Positions 16,797 through 24,211 of a stretch of 64,000 nucleotides of DNA are shown here, piece by piece. This stretch comes from Saccharothrix sp. NRRL B-16314 (lineage in GTDB: Bacteria > Actinomycetota > Actinomycetes > Mycobacteriales > Pseudonocardiaceae). A program made the position numbers and the translations under genes. The notes under the pieces were generated by a model. That model was given only the letters and a program-made list of their open reading frames with translations, did no database searches and had not been told where the DNA came from. The DNA is taken from the NCBI RefSeq assembly GCF_000716595.1, contig NZ_JNXC01000017.1, positions 62,001 through 126,000 on the forward strand, given 5' to 3'. Position 1 is the first letter of the stretch, and each line of letters opens with the position of its first letter.

Positions 16797-18347
16797 TCAG
16801 TCCTCGGCCGCGGCCAAGTCGATGATCATGGCGAGGCGCTTGCGGGCGTCGTCCAGGTCGAGCGCGGTCACCTCGGCCATCTTCCGCAGCCGGTACCGGA
16901 CGGTGTTCGGGTGCACGCCGAGCCGTTCACCCGCCTGCGCCAGGTCGCCCTGCGCCTCCAGCCACGCGCGCAACGTCGGCACGTACCGGGTCGCGTGGTC
17001 GGTGTCGTGGCGGCGCAACTCGGCCACCGGTCCCCGCGCCGGCGTGCGGCCCGCCCGGGACGCGGCGCGCAGGCGTTGCAGCAGGATGTCGTCCCAGGAC
17101 TCGTCGTAGGCGGGTGGCACCGTGCCCGGTGGCCGGGCCTCGTGCAGGGCCAGGCACTCGTCGGCCTCCTGCCGGCTCGCGGGCAGGTCGGCGGGGGACG
17201 CCGTGCCGCCGACACCGGCGGTCACCGTCACCTGCGCGGACAGCGCGGCCCGCAGCCGGTCCACCCACTCCCGCGCGGCCGGCACCTGCTCGCCCGGCAG
17301 GATCGTGTAGAGCGTGGTGCCGGAGAGGCTGCTGCGCCCCGGTCGTGACCAGCCGAAACCCGTGGTGGCCCGGTCGAAGGCCAGCAGGAGGGCGGCGTGC
17401 CGTTCGGCGGCGATGTGCGCGCGCACGGCGATGACCCGCAGCGGGCCCTGGTGCAGCCCGAGCCGGCTGACCACCGTGGCGGCGTCCGCCGTGCCCTCGA
17501 GCAGGCGCATCACCAGCTCGGACTCGACCTGCCGCTCCAGGTCCGCGCTGGCCCGCGAGCGCAGCAGGTGCAGCGCCACCGTGCGGGCGCCGTCGGCCAG
17601 CGCGGCGCACGGCGCACCGGTCAACGGCGTGCCGCACGTGACCCACACCGACCCCAGCAGCTCCCGGCCCGCGCGCGCCGCGACGACCATCCGCCCGGTC
17701 AGGCCGTGCTCGCGGTCCTCCTCGACGAACAGCGGTTCGTCGTGGGCGTCGAGGTAGGCGAACACCCCTCGCCGCTCGAACAGGTCCCGCAGCCGGTCCG
17801 GGGCGTGCCGGCCGAGGATCGTCGCCAACCGGGCCGGGTCGGCGCCCTCCTGCGAACCGGAGTACGCCAGCACCCGGGACTGCCGGTCCTCGATGGTCAC
17901 CGCGCCGCCGACCTCGCCGGCCAGGCTGTCGGCCAACGCGAACAGGTCCGTGGGACCGCGCCCGGACTCGGTCTCCCGGCCCTCCAGCACCAGCCCGTAG
18001 ACCACGCCCGCCAGGTGGCTCCACGACACCGCCGGGTCGACCACCATCACCGCGACGCCGGCGTCCTCCCCGGCTGCGGCGGCCGACCGCGCCACGTCTG
18101 CCGTCCGCTCCACATCGGTGCCGGCGTGCACCAGCACCACGCGCGCCCGTGCCGCCACCGCCCACGCCACGGCCTGTGCCACCGACCCGGCACCCACGGC
18201 CAGGAACACGTCACCGCCGACGGCCTGCGCGTCGGTCGCCTCGTGCATCACGACGCTGCGCAGCTCCGCGGACCGCGACATCGGGCAGCACACCAGCCGC
18301 ACCCCGTAGCCGCCGAGCACGTTCACCAGGCGGTCCAACTTGACCAT
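16797..18347 (-). CDS. PucR-family transcriptional regulator
   Basis: A 516-residue regulator with the PucR architecture: an N-terminal purine-catabolism-like sensing domain, a middle GGDEF-like region, and a C-terminal PucR helix-turn-helix (LRAWLEAQGDLAQAGERLGVHPNTVRYRLRKMAEVTALDL). PucR proteins often activate a neighbouring catabolic gene when its substrate is present; here the partner is dadA 121 nt downstream. AGGGG lies 8 nt before the ATG. The inducer, perhaps a D- or L-amino acid, is inferred from context only. Confidence 0.88.
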   Translation of the reverse strand: MVKLDRLVNVLGGYGVRLVCCPMSRSAELRSVVMHEATDAQAVGGDVFLAVGAGSVAQAVAWAVAARARVVLVHAGTDVERTADVARSAAAAGEDAGVAVMVVDPAVSWSHLAGVVYGLVLEGRETESGRGPTDLFALADSLAGEVGGAVTIEDRQSRVLAYSGSQEGADPARLATILGRHAPDRLRDLFERRGVFAYLDAHDEPLFVEEDREHGLTGRMVVAARAGRELLGSVWVTCGTPLTGAPCAALADGARTVALHLLRSRASADLERQVESELVMRLLEGTADAATVVSRLGLHQGPLRVIAVRAHIAAERHAALLLAFDRATTGFGWSRPGRSSLSGTTLYTILPGEQVPAAREWVDRLRAALSAQVTVTAGVGGTASPADLPASRQEADECLALHEARPPGTVPPAYDESWDDILLQRLRAASRAGRTPARGPVAELRRHDTDHATRYVPTLRAWLEAQGDLAQAGERLGVHPNTVRYRLRKMAEVTALDLDDARKRLAMIIDLAAAED

Positions 18348-18557
18348 GTGCGAACCCCTGTTCCCGAGCGGACGACCCACCGTAACCGCCGGCCGCGGCA
18401 CCACCCGCCGGAAACGGTCGGGCGCGCATTCCGACCACGTCGGAAATCGAGTCGCCGGACCCGATTGGCGCGATTGCCGGCGTCATCGGAATCGCGGCGC
18501 CCACGGTGCCCCCGGATGTGGTGAGCACGGCCGACCGGGGATAATCGGCACATCGAT

Positions 18558-20255
18558 GTGCGTGAAGGGATGTGGCTCGTAGTGGATCGCTCGACCGAAG
18601 CGGACTGGGTTTCGCGGCTCGCGGACGAGGTGGTGGCGGAAGCCGACCGCCGTGCGCCGGGCAAACCCGTCGTGTGTGCCTCGGGGTTGAGCCCGTCCGG
18701 CCCGATCCACCTCGGCAACCTGCGCGAGGTGATGACCCCGCACCTGGTCGCGGACGAGATCCGCCGCCGCGGGCGTGAGTGCGAGCACCTGATCTCCTGG
18801 GACGACTTCGACCGGTTCCGCAAGGTGCCCGCCGGGATCGACCCGTCCTGGTCGGAGCACATCGGCAAGCCGCTGACGGCGGTGCCCGCGCCGCCCGGCA
18901 GCAGCTACCCGAACTGGGCCGAGCACTTCAAGGCGGCGATGATCGAGTCGCTGGCGCAGCTCGGCGTCACGTACCGCGGCATCAGCCAGACCGAGGCCTA
19001 CAAGTCCGGCCGCTACCGCGATCAGGTGCTGCTCGCGATGCGCGAACGGGGCCGCATCGACGAGATCCTCGGTCGCTTCCGCACCAAGAAGAAGCCGGTG
19101 GACGCCGAAGCGGGCGACGGCGACCCGGACGGGTCCGACGACACGGCCGGCGCGGGGGCCTACTACCCGTTCAAGCCGTACTGCACGTCCTGCGGGCGTG
19201 ACACGACCACGATCACGTCCTACGACGACGCGTCGACCGAGATGACGTACACGTGCGCGTGCGGCCACGGTGAGACCGTCCTGCTGTCCGAGTTCACCAA
19301 CGGCAAGCTCGTGTGGAAGGTCGACTGGCCGATGCGGTGGGCCTACGAGGGCGTGATGTTCGAGCCCTCGGGCGTCGACCACTCCTCGCCGGGGTCCTCG
19401 TTCGAGGTCGGCGGCCACATCGTCCGCGAGGTCTTCGACGGCGTGCGGCCGATCGGCCCGATGTACGCGTTCGTCGGCATCACGGGCATGGCCAAGATGA
19501 GCAGTTCGGCCGGCGCGGTGCCGACGCCGGGTGACGCGCTGCGCATCATGGAACCGGCCGTGCTGCGGTGGCTGTACAGCCGGCGCAAGCCGAACCAGTC
19601 GTTCAAGATCGCGTTCGACCAGGAGATCTACCGCCTGTACGACGAGTGGGACGCGTTGGCTCAGCGGGTGGCGCAGGGCACCGCGAACGGTGCCGACGCG
19701 ACCGCCTACGCGCGGGCGGTCGGCACCGCCGAGGTCGTGCTGCCGAGCTCGCCGCGGCCCGTGCCGTACCGGATGCTGGCCTCGATCGCCGACATCACCA
19801 CCGGTGACGAGGCGCAGATGCTGCGCATCCTCGCCGGCGTCGACAGCGCCGACCCGATCAAGGACCTGGACGACGTCCGGCCCCGGGTCGACTGCGCGGA
19901 GCGGTGGGTGCAGGCGTACATGCCCGCCGACCAGCACACCCGCGTGCTGGACGAGCCCGACGCGGAACTGCTGTCCTCGCTCGACGAGGAGCAGCGGCAC
20001 CTGGTCACCCTGCTGCTGGAGCGGCTGGAGGACGACTGGTCCCTCGACGGCCTCAGCACGCTGGTGTACGGCGTGCCCAAGCTCCACGCCGGGCTGCCGA
20101 TGGACGCGCAGCCCACGCCGGAGCTGAAGGTGATGCAGCGGTCGTTCTTCGTGCTGCTGTACCGGTCGCTCGTCGGCCGCGACACCGGTCCGCGACTGCC
20201 CACCCTGCTGCTCGCGGTGGGTCCCGACCGGGTGCGCAAGCTCCTGGGTTCCTGA
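18558..20255 (+). CDS. lysS: Lysyl-tRNA synthetase, class I
   Basis: A 565-residue class I LysRS, unrelated in fold to the common class II enzyme. It has the HIGH-type motif GPIHLGNLREVMTPH, the KMSKS-type motif MAKMSSSAG, a zinc-binding-like C-x2-C / C-x-C pair (YCTSCGRD and YTCACGHG), and strongly conserved stretches such as DWPMRWAYEGVMFEPSGVDHSSPGSSF. It charges tRNA-Lys in the cytoplasm. Class I LysRS is known in archaea, spirochaetes, some alphaproteobacteria and actinobacteria. The start is uncertain: a GTG at 18558, an ATG at 18570 and a GTG at 18582 are in frame, and GAAGGG at 18564-18569 would best suit the last. It ends at a strong hairpin. Confidence 0.95.
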   Translation: MREGMWLVVDRSTEADWVSRLADEVVAEADRRAPGKPVVCASGLSPSGPIHLGNLREVMTPHLVADEIRRRGRECEHLISWDDFDRFRKVPAGIDPSWSEHIGKPLTAVPAPPGSSYPNWAEHFKAAMIESLAQLGVTYRGISQTEAYKSGRYRDQVLLAMRERGRIDEILGRFRTKKKPVDAEAGDGDPDGSDDTAGAGAYYPFKPYCTSCGRDTTTITSYDDASTEMTYTCACGHGETVLLSEFTNGKLVWKVDWPMRWAYEGVMFEPSGVDHSSPGSSFEVGGHIVREVFDGVRPIGPMYAFVGITGMAKMSSSAGAVPTPGDALRIMEPAVLRWLYSRRKPNQSFKIAFDQEIYRLYDEWDALAQRVAQGTANGADATAYARAVGTAEVVLPSSPRPVPYRMLASIADITTGDEAQMLRILAGVDSADPIKDLDDVRPRVDCAERWVQAYMPADQHTRVLDEPDAELLSSLDEEQRHLVTLLLERLEDDWSLDGLSTLVYGVPKLHAGLPMDAQPTPELKVMQRSFFVLLYRSLVGRDTGPRLPTLLLAVGPDRVRKLLGS

Positions 20256-20267
20256 CCTGGCCCGACC

Positions 20268-20304
20268 GACCTGGCCCGGTGCGCGTCGCGTGCCGGGCCA
20301 GGTC
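20268..20304. terminator. Bidirectional hairpin terminator
   Basis: A perfect 12-bp stem (GACCTGGCCCGG with CCGGGCCAGGTC) and a 13-nt loop sit between the convergent lysS and lexA genes, 13 nt after the lysS stop. Confidence 0.85.
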
Positions 20305-20319
20305 TGTCAGAGCCGGGTG

Positions 20320-20982
20320 TCAGACGCTGCGCAGGACCGAGACGACGGCGCCCAGCACGACGGCCTCGTCGCCGTCGAGCACGGGGTAGGCCTGGTTGCG
20401 CGGTTCGAGGAAGACGTGGCCGTTGCGCCGCCGGTACACCTTGACGGTGGCCTCGCCGTCGATCATCGCGGCGACGATCTGACCCGAGTGGGCTTCCGGC
20501 TGCTGCCGCACCACGACGATGTCGCCGTCGCAGATCGCCGCGTCGACCATCGAGTCACCGCGCACGCGGAGCCCGAAGACGTTGCCGCGACCGGTCAGCT
20601 CGCGCGGCAGCTTCAAGAGGTCGTCGACGTGCTCCTCGGCCGTGATCGGGCTGCCCGCCGCGATGTGGCCGACCACCGGCACGGTCACCGAGTCGTCGGC
20701 CGGCTGCCGCGCCGAGGGCCCGTGCAGGAAGACGCGCACGTCGATCGGCCGGGACACCGTCGTGCCGCGCCGCAGGAAACCCTTCTCCTCCAGGCTCGCC
20801 AGGTGCTTCGACACCGAGGACGACGACCGCAGGCCGACCGCGTCGCCGATCTCGCGCGTGCTCGGCGAGTACCCGTGCCGCACCACCCACTCCCGGATCG
20901 CGAGCAGGATCCGCTGCTGGCGTTCGGGCAGGGTCGAGGTGTCCAGGTGCTCGAACGCGTCAAGATCGTCGTAGGCGGTCAC
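20320..20982 (-). CDS. lexA: LexA-family repressor/autoprotease
   Basis: A 220-residue LexA: N-terminal winged helix (PERQQRILLAIREWVVRHGY, then STREIGDAVGL and SSSSVSKHLASLEEKGFLRR), the Ala-Gly cleavage site in VGHIAAGSP, catalytic Ser in LRVRGDSMVDAAI and Lys in GEATVKVYRR. It would repress DNA-damage genes and cleave itself when RecA filaments form. The start is the GTG at 20982 (VTAYDDLD); it has no ribosome binding site. I see no canonical CGAAC-N4-GTTCG box immediately upstream, so it is either read from the GH3 gene 19 nt upstream or is a LexA paralog rather than the main SOS repressor. Confidence 0.85.
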   Translation of the reverse strand: MTAYDDLDAFEHLDTSTLPERQQRILLAIREWVVRHGYSPSTREIGDAVGLRSSSSVSKHLASLEEKGFLRRGTTVSRPIDVRVFLHGPSARQPADDSVTVPVVGHIAAGSPITAEEHVDDLLKLPRELTGRGNVFGLRVRGDSMVDAAICDGDIVVVRQQPEAHSGQIVAAMIDGEATVKVYRRRNGHVFLEPRNQAYPVLDGDEAVVLGAVVSVLRSV

Positions 20983-21001
20983 CGGCGGAATGATAGAGGG
21001 G

Positions 21002-22207
21002 TCAGCACACCTGCTTCGACGCCAGCACCCGGCGAAGTGCCTCGTCCACCCGGGCCGCTGGGAGGGTGCCCGCGGCGACCGCGCGTTCCAGGTGGTCGAG
21101 CACTTCGCCCACGCGGCCACCCGACGACCACAGGGCGATGTCGGCACCGGCCGCGAGGGCCTGCGTCACGGCGTCCGGCAGGCTGAACAGGTCGGTCACC
21201 GCGCGCATCGCGCCGAGGTCGTCGGTCATCGCGGGGCCGGTGAAGCCGAACTCGCCGCGCAGCAGGGCGTAGGCCTCCGGGCTGAGGGTGGCGGGCTTGC
21301 CGCCGGTCAGACCGGGGACGTCGATGTGCCCCAACATCACCACGACTTCACCGAATCGGGTGAGGTGCCGGTAGGGGACCAGGTCGGTGGCGCGCAGCGC
21401 GTCGAGCGGCGGTGACTGCACCGCGCCGAGGTGGGAGTCACCGCTGGTGTTGCCGTGCCCTGGGAAGTGCTTGACCACCGGCACGACGTCCGCGTCGTGC
21501 AGGCCGGCGGCGAACGCGAGCGCGTAGCCGAGGGCGGTGTCCGGGTCGGGGCTGAACGACCGGTCGCCGATCACCGTGCGGTCGGGCTGGCCGCTGGTGT
21601 CGAGGACGGGTGCGAGGTCGGTGGTCACGCCGCGCTCGCGCAGCGCCCGTCCCCGCTCGTGGGCCAGGGCGCGGACCTGGTCCGGTGACAGGTCGGCCGC
21701 CATCCGCCGTGCGCTGAGCATCGGACCCGCGATGGCCTCGATCCGCTGGACCCGGCCGCCCTCGTCGTCCACGGCCACGGTGAGCGGCAGCGCGGACGCG
21801 GCGTGCACGGGGGCCAGCGCGTCGGCGCTGAGCAGGCCGACGTCGTCACCGCCGATGAAGATGCCGCCCACCTGCTCGCCCTGGACGGCGGCGAGGGCGT
21901 CGGCGGGCCCGCGCGGGTCGACGCCGACGACCACCAGCTGGGCGAGGCGGGCGCGCAGGGGCAGCGCGGCGATCTTCGCGGCGCACGGGTCCTCCGGCGG
22001 CTTGGGCGGCGGTGGCTCGGCCGACCGCTCGGCCGACGAGGTGGACGGCGGCACGGACGACGTCGCCGGCTCGGGAGCGGCGGACCCGGCGGTCAGGTCG
22101 TCGGGGGCGCTGGTCGCCACCGCCATCGCCGCCGCGAGCAGGGCCCCGACCGCCACGAACAGCAGCATCGTGGACGTGCCGGCCCGACCGCCGCCCGGCC
22201 GCGTCAC
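21002..22207 (-). CDS. Secreted family 3 glycoside hydrolase (beta-N-acetylhexosaminidase-like)
   Basis: About 401 residues. After a basic start (VTRPGGGRAG) a hydrophobic segment MLLFVAVGALLAAAMAVA forms a signal peptide or membrane anchor, then a Ser/Pro-rich linker. The GH3 domain has the NagZ-type loop VKHFPGHGNTSGDSHLG (catalytic His/Asp dyad) and the nucleophile region MTDDLGAM. NagZ enzymes release N-acetylglucosamine from muropeptides, so a role in cell-wall turnover outside the membrane is likely. The GTG at 22207 is chosen for GGAAG 8 nt upstream and the signal peptide; a GTG at 22267 is an alternative. lexA follows 19 nt downstream. Confidence 0.82.
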   Translation of the reverse strand: MTRPGGGRAGTSTMLLFVAVGALLAAAMAVATSAPDDLTAGSAAPEPATSSVPPSTSSAERSAEPPPPKPPEDPCAAKIAALPLRARLAQLVVVGVDPRGPADALAAVQGEQVGGIFIGGDDVGLLSADALAPVHAASALPLTVAVDDEGGRVQRIEAIAGPMLSARRMAADLSPDQVRALAHERGRALRERGVTTDLAPVLDTSGQPDRTVIGDRSFSPDPDTALGYALAFAAGLHDADVVPVVKHFPGHGNTSGDSHLGAVQSPPLDALRATDLVPYRHLTRFGEVVVMLGHIDVPGLTGGKPATLSPEAYALLRGEFGFTGPAMTDDLGAMRAVTDLFSLPDAVTQALAAGADIALWSSGGRVGEVLDHLERAVAAGTLPAARVDEALRRVLASKQVC

Positions 22208-22570
22208 GCGAGACCGCTTCCGGTGCCGGCCGGGCGGACGTGACCGGGTCTGCGGGTGAGTCCGCACACGTCGACGGGTCCGGCCGCCCGGTGGCCCGTA
22301 GACCCGGTCGTCCCGGTCGGTGCAGCTCCCGCGTGCAAAACATTCACTCCCACGTCGTTGCCGGTAGGTGATGGGCTGCTGCCAGGCCGCAGCCACGACC
22401 ACGGCCGCCGAGCGGCCGGTACGGCATTCCGCGTTCGCGGGGACATCACCCGACATGATATCCGTGGTCGGATCGTACGCGGACCGCCGAGTTCCGCCAC
22501 TTCCGCAATTCGGAGGTGACCTTGAAAGGGCGCACGGCGATTCCCCGAGCCCGACCCAAATCGATCGGGT

Positions 22571-22598
22571 GAACGCCCGATCAGGGTTTCGGGCGTTC
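22571..22598. terminator. Hairpin terminator downstream of the radical SAM operon
   Basis: GAACGCCCGA and TCGGGCGTTC form a perfect 10-bp stem with an 8-nt loop, about 90 nt past the stop of the radical SAM gene. It probably ends the TIR/STAND/radical SAM transcript and shields the GH3 gene. The rest of 22208-22570 holds the presumed GH3 promoter; no gene is seen there. Confidence 0.7.
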
Positions 22599-22610
22599 CG
22601 CGTCAGCCAG

Positions 22611-22690
22611 CGGCAGCGAGCGGCAGCGAGCGGCAGCGAGCGGCAGCGAGCGGCAGCCAGCGGTGGTCGGCGGCGGTCAGCGGCGGTCAG
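22611..22690. repeat. Ten-base tandem repeat at the end of the radical SAM gene
   Basis: Four perfect copies of CGGCAGCGAG (22611-22650) are followed by about four degraded copies with the same 10-nt period (CGGCAGCCAG, CGGTGGTCGG, then CGGCGGTCAG twice). The last copy overlaps the stop codon of the reverse-strand gene at 22687. It is non-coding apart from that overlap; replication slippage is the likely origin. Confidence 0.85.
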
Positions 22691-24180
22691 CGGCCGGCGG
22701 GCTCGGCGAAACGCAGCAGGCGCAGGCCCTCCAGCCGCAGCGCGGCCGGGTAGATGGCCCGGTAGATGTTGCAGTTGGGTGACCTCACGTCGAAGCGCCC
22801 CGTCGCCCTGAAGGTGGCCACCGAGCAGCCACCGGAGCACCAGTTGCGCCACGTGCAATCGCGGCAGCCCTCCTTGTCGTCCACGAGGAGGTTCCGGATG
22901 CCGGCGCTGTCGTCGCGGATCGCGGCGACCGGGTCGACGTGGCGGACGTCACCGAGCGTCGACCCGATCTCCATGTGGCACTGGGACACCTGTCCGCGCT
23001 GGTCCACGACCACGTAGTCGTCGCCGACGCCGCACGACTTGCGGCGCGGTTCGACCAGCTGCCCCCGGTCGAGCACGGAGCCGAGCACGCTCCAGGGCGG
23101 CAGCAGCTCCTCGATCACCGCGAACGCGTCCGCCAGCCCGGCGACCATCGAGCGCTCCTCGTACTGGAGGTCCTCGAACCGCGACGCGCAGTCGTTGTCG
23201 CGGAAGAAGTTGAAGCTGAAGGTCAGCCCGCGTTCGAGGGCGTACCGCACGACGGCGGCGACCTCGTCCACGTTCCCGCTGGTGATGGTGATCGACAGGT
23301 GCGGCGCCACGCCGTGGCGGACGAGGCGGTCGACCGTGCGCACGACCCGCCGCGCGGAGGGCTTGCCCGCGACGGTGGGCCGCTGGGCGTCGTGCACCGC
23401 GCCCAGGCCGTCGAGCGAGATCATCAGCCGGATGTCGCGCTCCACGAGCCGGGTGGCGAGCCGGTCGGGCAGGGCGACGCCGTTGCTCAGCAGCACCGCG
23501 CTCAGACCCAGGCCCTGCTCGGCGCACCGGGCGACGGCGTGGTCGTGCAGCGCGAACAGCACGTCGGCGTTGAGGCTCGCCTCGCCGCCCGCGTACTTCA
23601 GGCGCAGCGACCGGAAGCCGTTGTCGACGGCGGACCGGACGAGGGCGTCCACGGTCTCCCTGGCCGTCGCGTGGTCCATGCTCTCGTCGGACTTGTGCAC
23701 GTAGCAGTAGGTGCACCGCAGGTTGCACTGGTTGGTGACGTGCAGCCAGGCGGTCAGCTCGCGGGACGCGGCGAACTCCGGTCTCGGCGCCAGGCCGGGC
23801 GCGTGGACGAGGTCCTGCTCGACGAGCCGGCGCACCACCTCGGCCGCTTCACCCGGCTCCTGCCCGGCGCGCACGAGGTCGGCGAGCGAGGTCGGCTCCG
23901 TGAAGCGCTGGAACAGGTCGCGCGCCGTGCGGTTGACCACGACGACGCCGCCGCGCCCCTGCGAGCCGAACAGCACGGAGTGCTCGTCGTCCAGCGGGAT
24001 GTCCACCACGCCCTCGGCGCGCACGAGGGGACCGGCGGGCAGGTCGACCGGGTGCTGCCGGTGCGCCCGCTCGCCACCGGTCGGGCACGCGCAGTCCTCG
24101 CAGCTGCGCACCACGAGTCCGGGGCCGTGCGGAACGTCCGAACCGCACAGCGCGAGCGCGCGGTTTCCGGTCGACTGCAT
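22687..24180 (-). CDS. Radical SAM/SPASM peptide maturase with N-terminal PqqD-like region
   Basis: A 497-residue radical SAM enzyme. The 4Fe-4S motif CNLRCTYCY has Cys at about 152, 156 and 159; KYAGGEASLNADVL and LMISLDGLGAVHDAQRP follow. The SPASM domain has Cys in RKSCGVGDDY, QVSQCHMEIG, GCRDCTWRNWCSGGCSV and SPNCNIY. Residues ~60-130 look like a PqqD-like peptide-recognition domain (DDEHSVLFGSQGRGGVVVVN through RRLVEQDLVHAP). The N terminus has three extra cysteines (SCEDCAC). GGGAGG lies 8 nt before the ATG. It is the last gene of the TIR/STAND operon, 31 nt after the STAND stop. Similar maturases form cyclophane or thioether crosslinks in RiPPs; the substrate here is unproven. Confidence 0.85.
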   Translation of the reverse strand: MQSTGNRALALCGSDVPHGPGLVVRSCEDCACPTGGERAHRQHPVDLPAGPLVRAEGVVDIPLDDEHSVLFGSQGRGGVVVVNRTARDLFQRFTEPTSLADLVRAGQEPGEAAEVVRRLVEQDLVHAPGLAPRPEFAASRELTAWLHVTNQCNLRCTYCYVHKSDESMDHATARETVDALVRSAVDNGFRSLRLKYAGGEASLNADVLFALHDHAVARCAEQGLGLSAVLLSNGVALPDRLATRLVERDIRLMISLDGLGAVHDAQRPTVAGKPSARRVVRTVDRLVRHGVAPHLSITITSGNVDEVAAVVRYALERGLTFSFNFFRDNDCASRFEDLQYEERSMVAGLADAFAVIEELLPPWSVLGSVLDRGQLVEPRRKSCGVGDDYVVVDQRGQVSQCHMEIGSTLGDVRHVDPVAAIRDDSAGIRNLLVDDKEGCRDCTWRNWCSGGCSVATFRATGRFDVRSPNCNIYRAIYPAALRLEGLRLLRFAEPAGR

Positions 24181-24211
24181 CGCGAATGCCTCCCGCGGCG
24201 GAATCCGCCGG

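Noticed and set aside
20983..21001. SOS box before lexA
   Set aside because: The short gap holds no CGAAC-N4-GTTCG-like sequence.
22611..22690. Possible CRISPR array
   Set aside because: The units are 10 nt and contiguous with no spacers, and there are no cas genes nearby.
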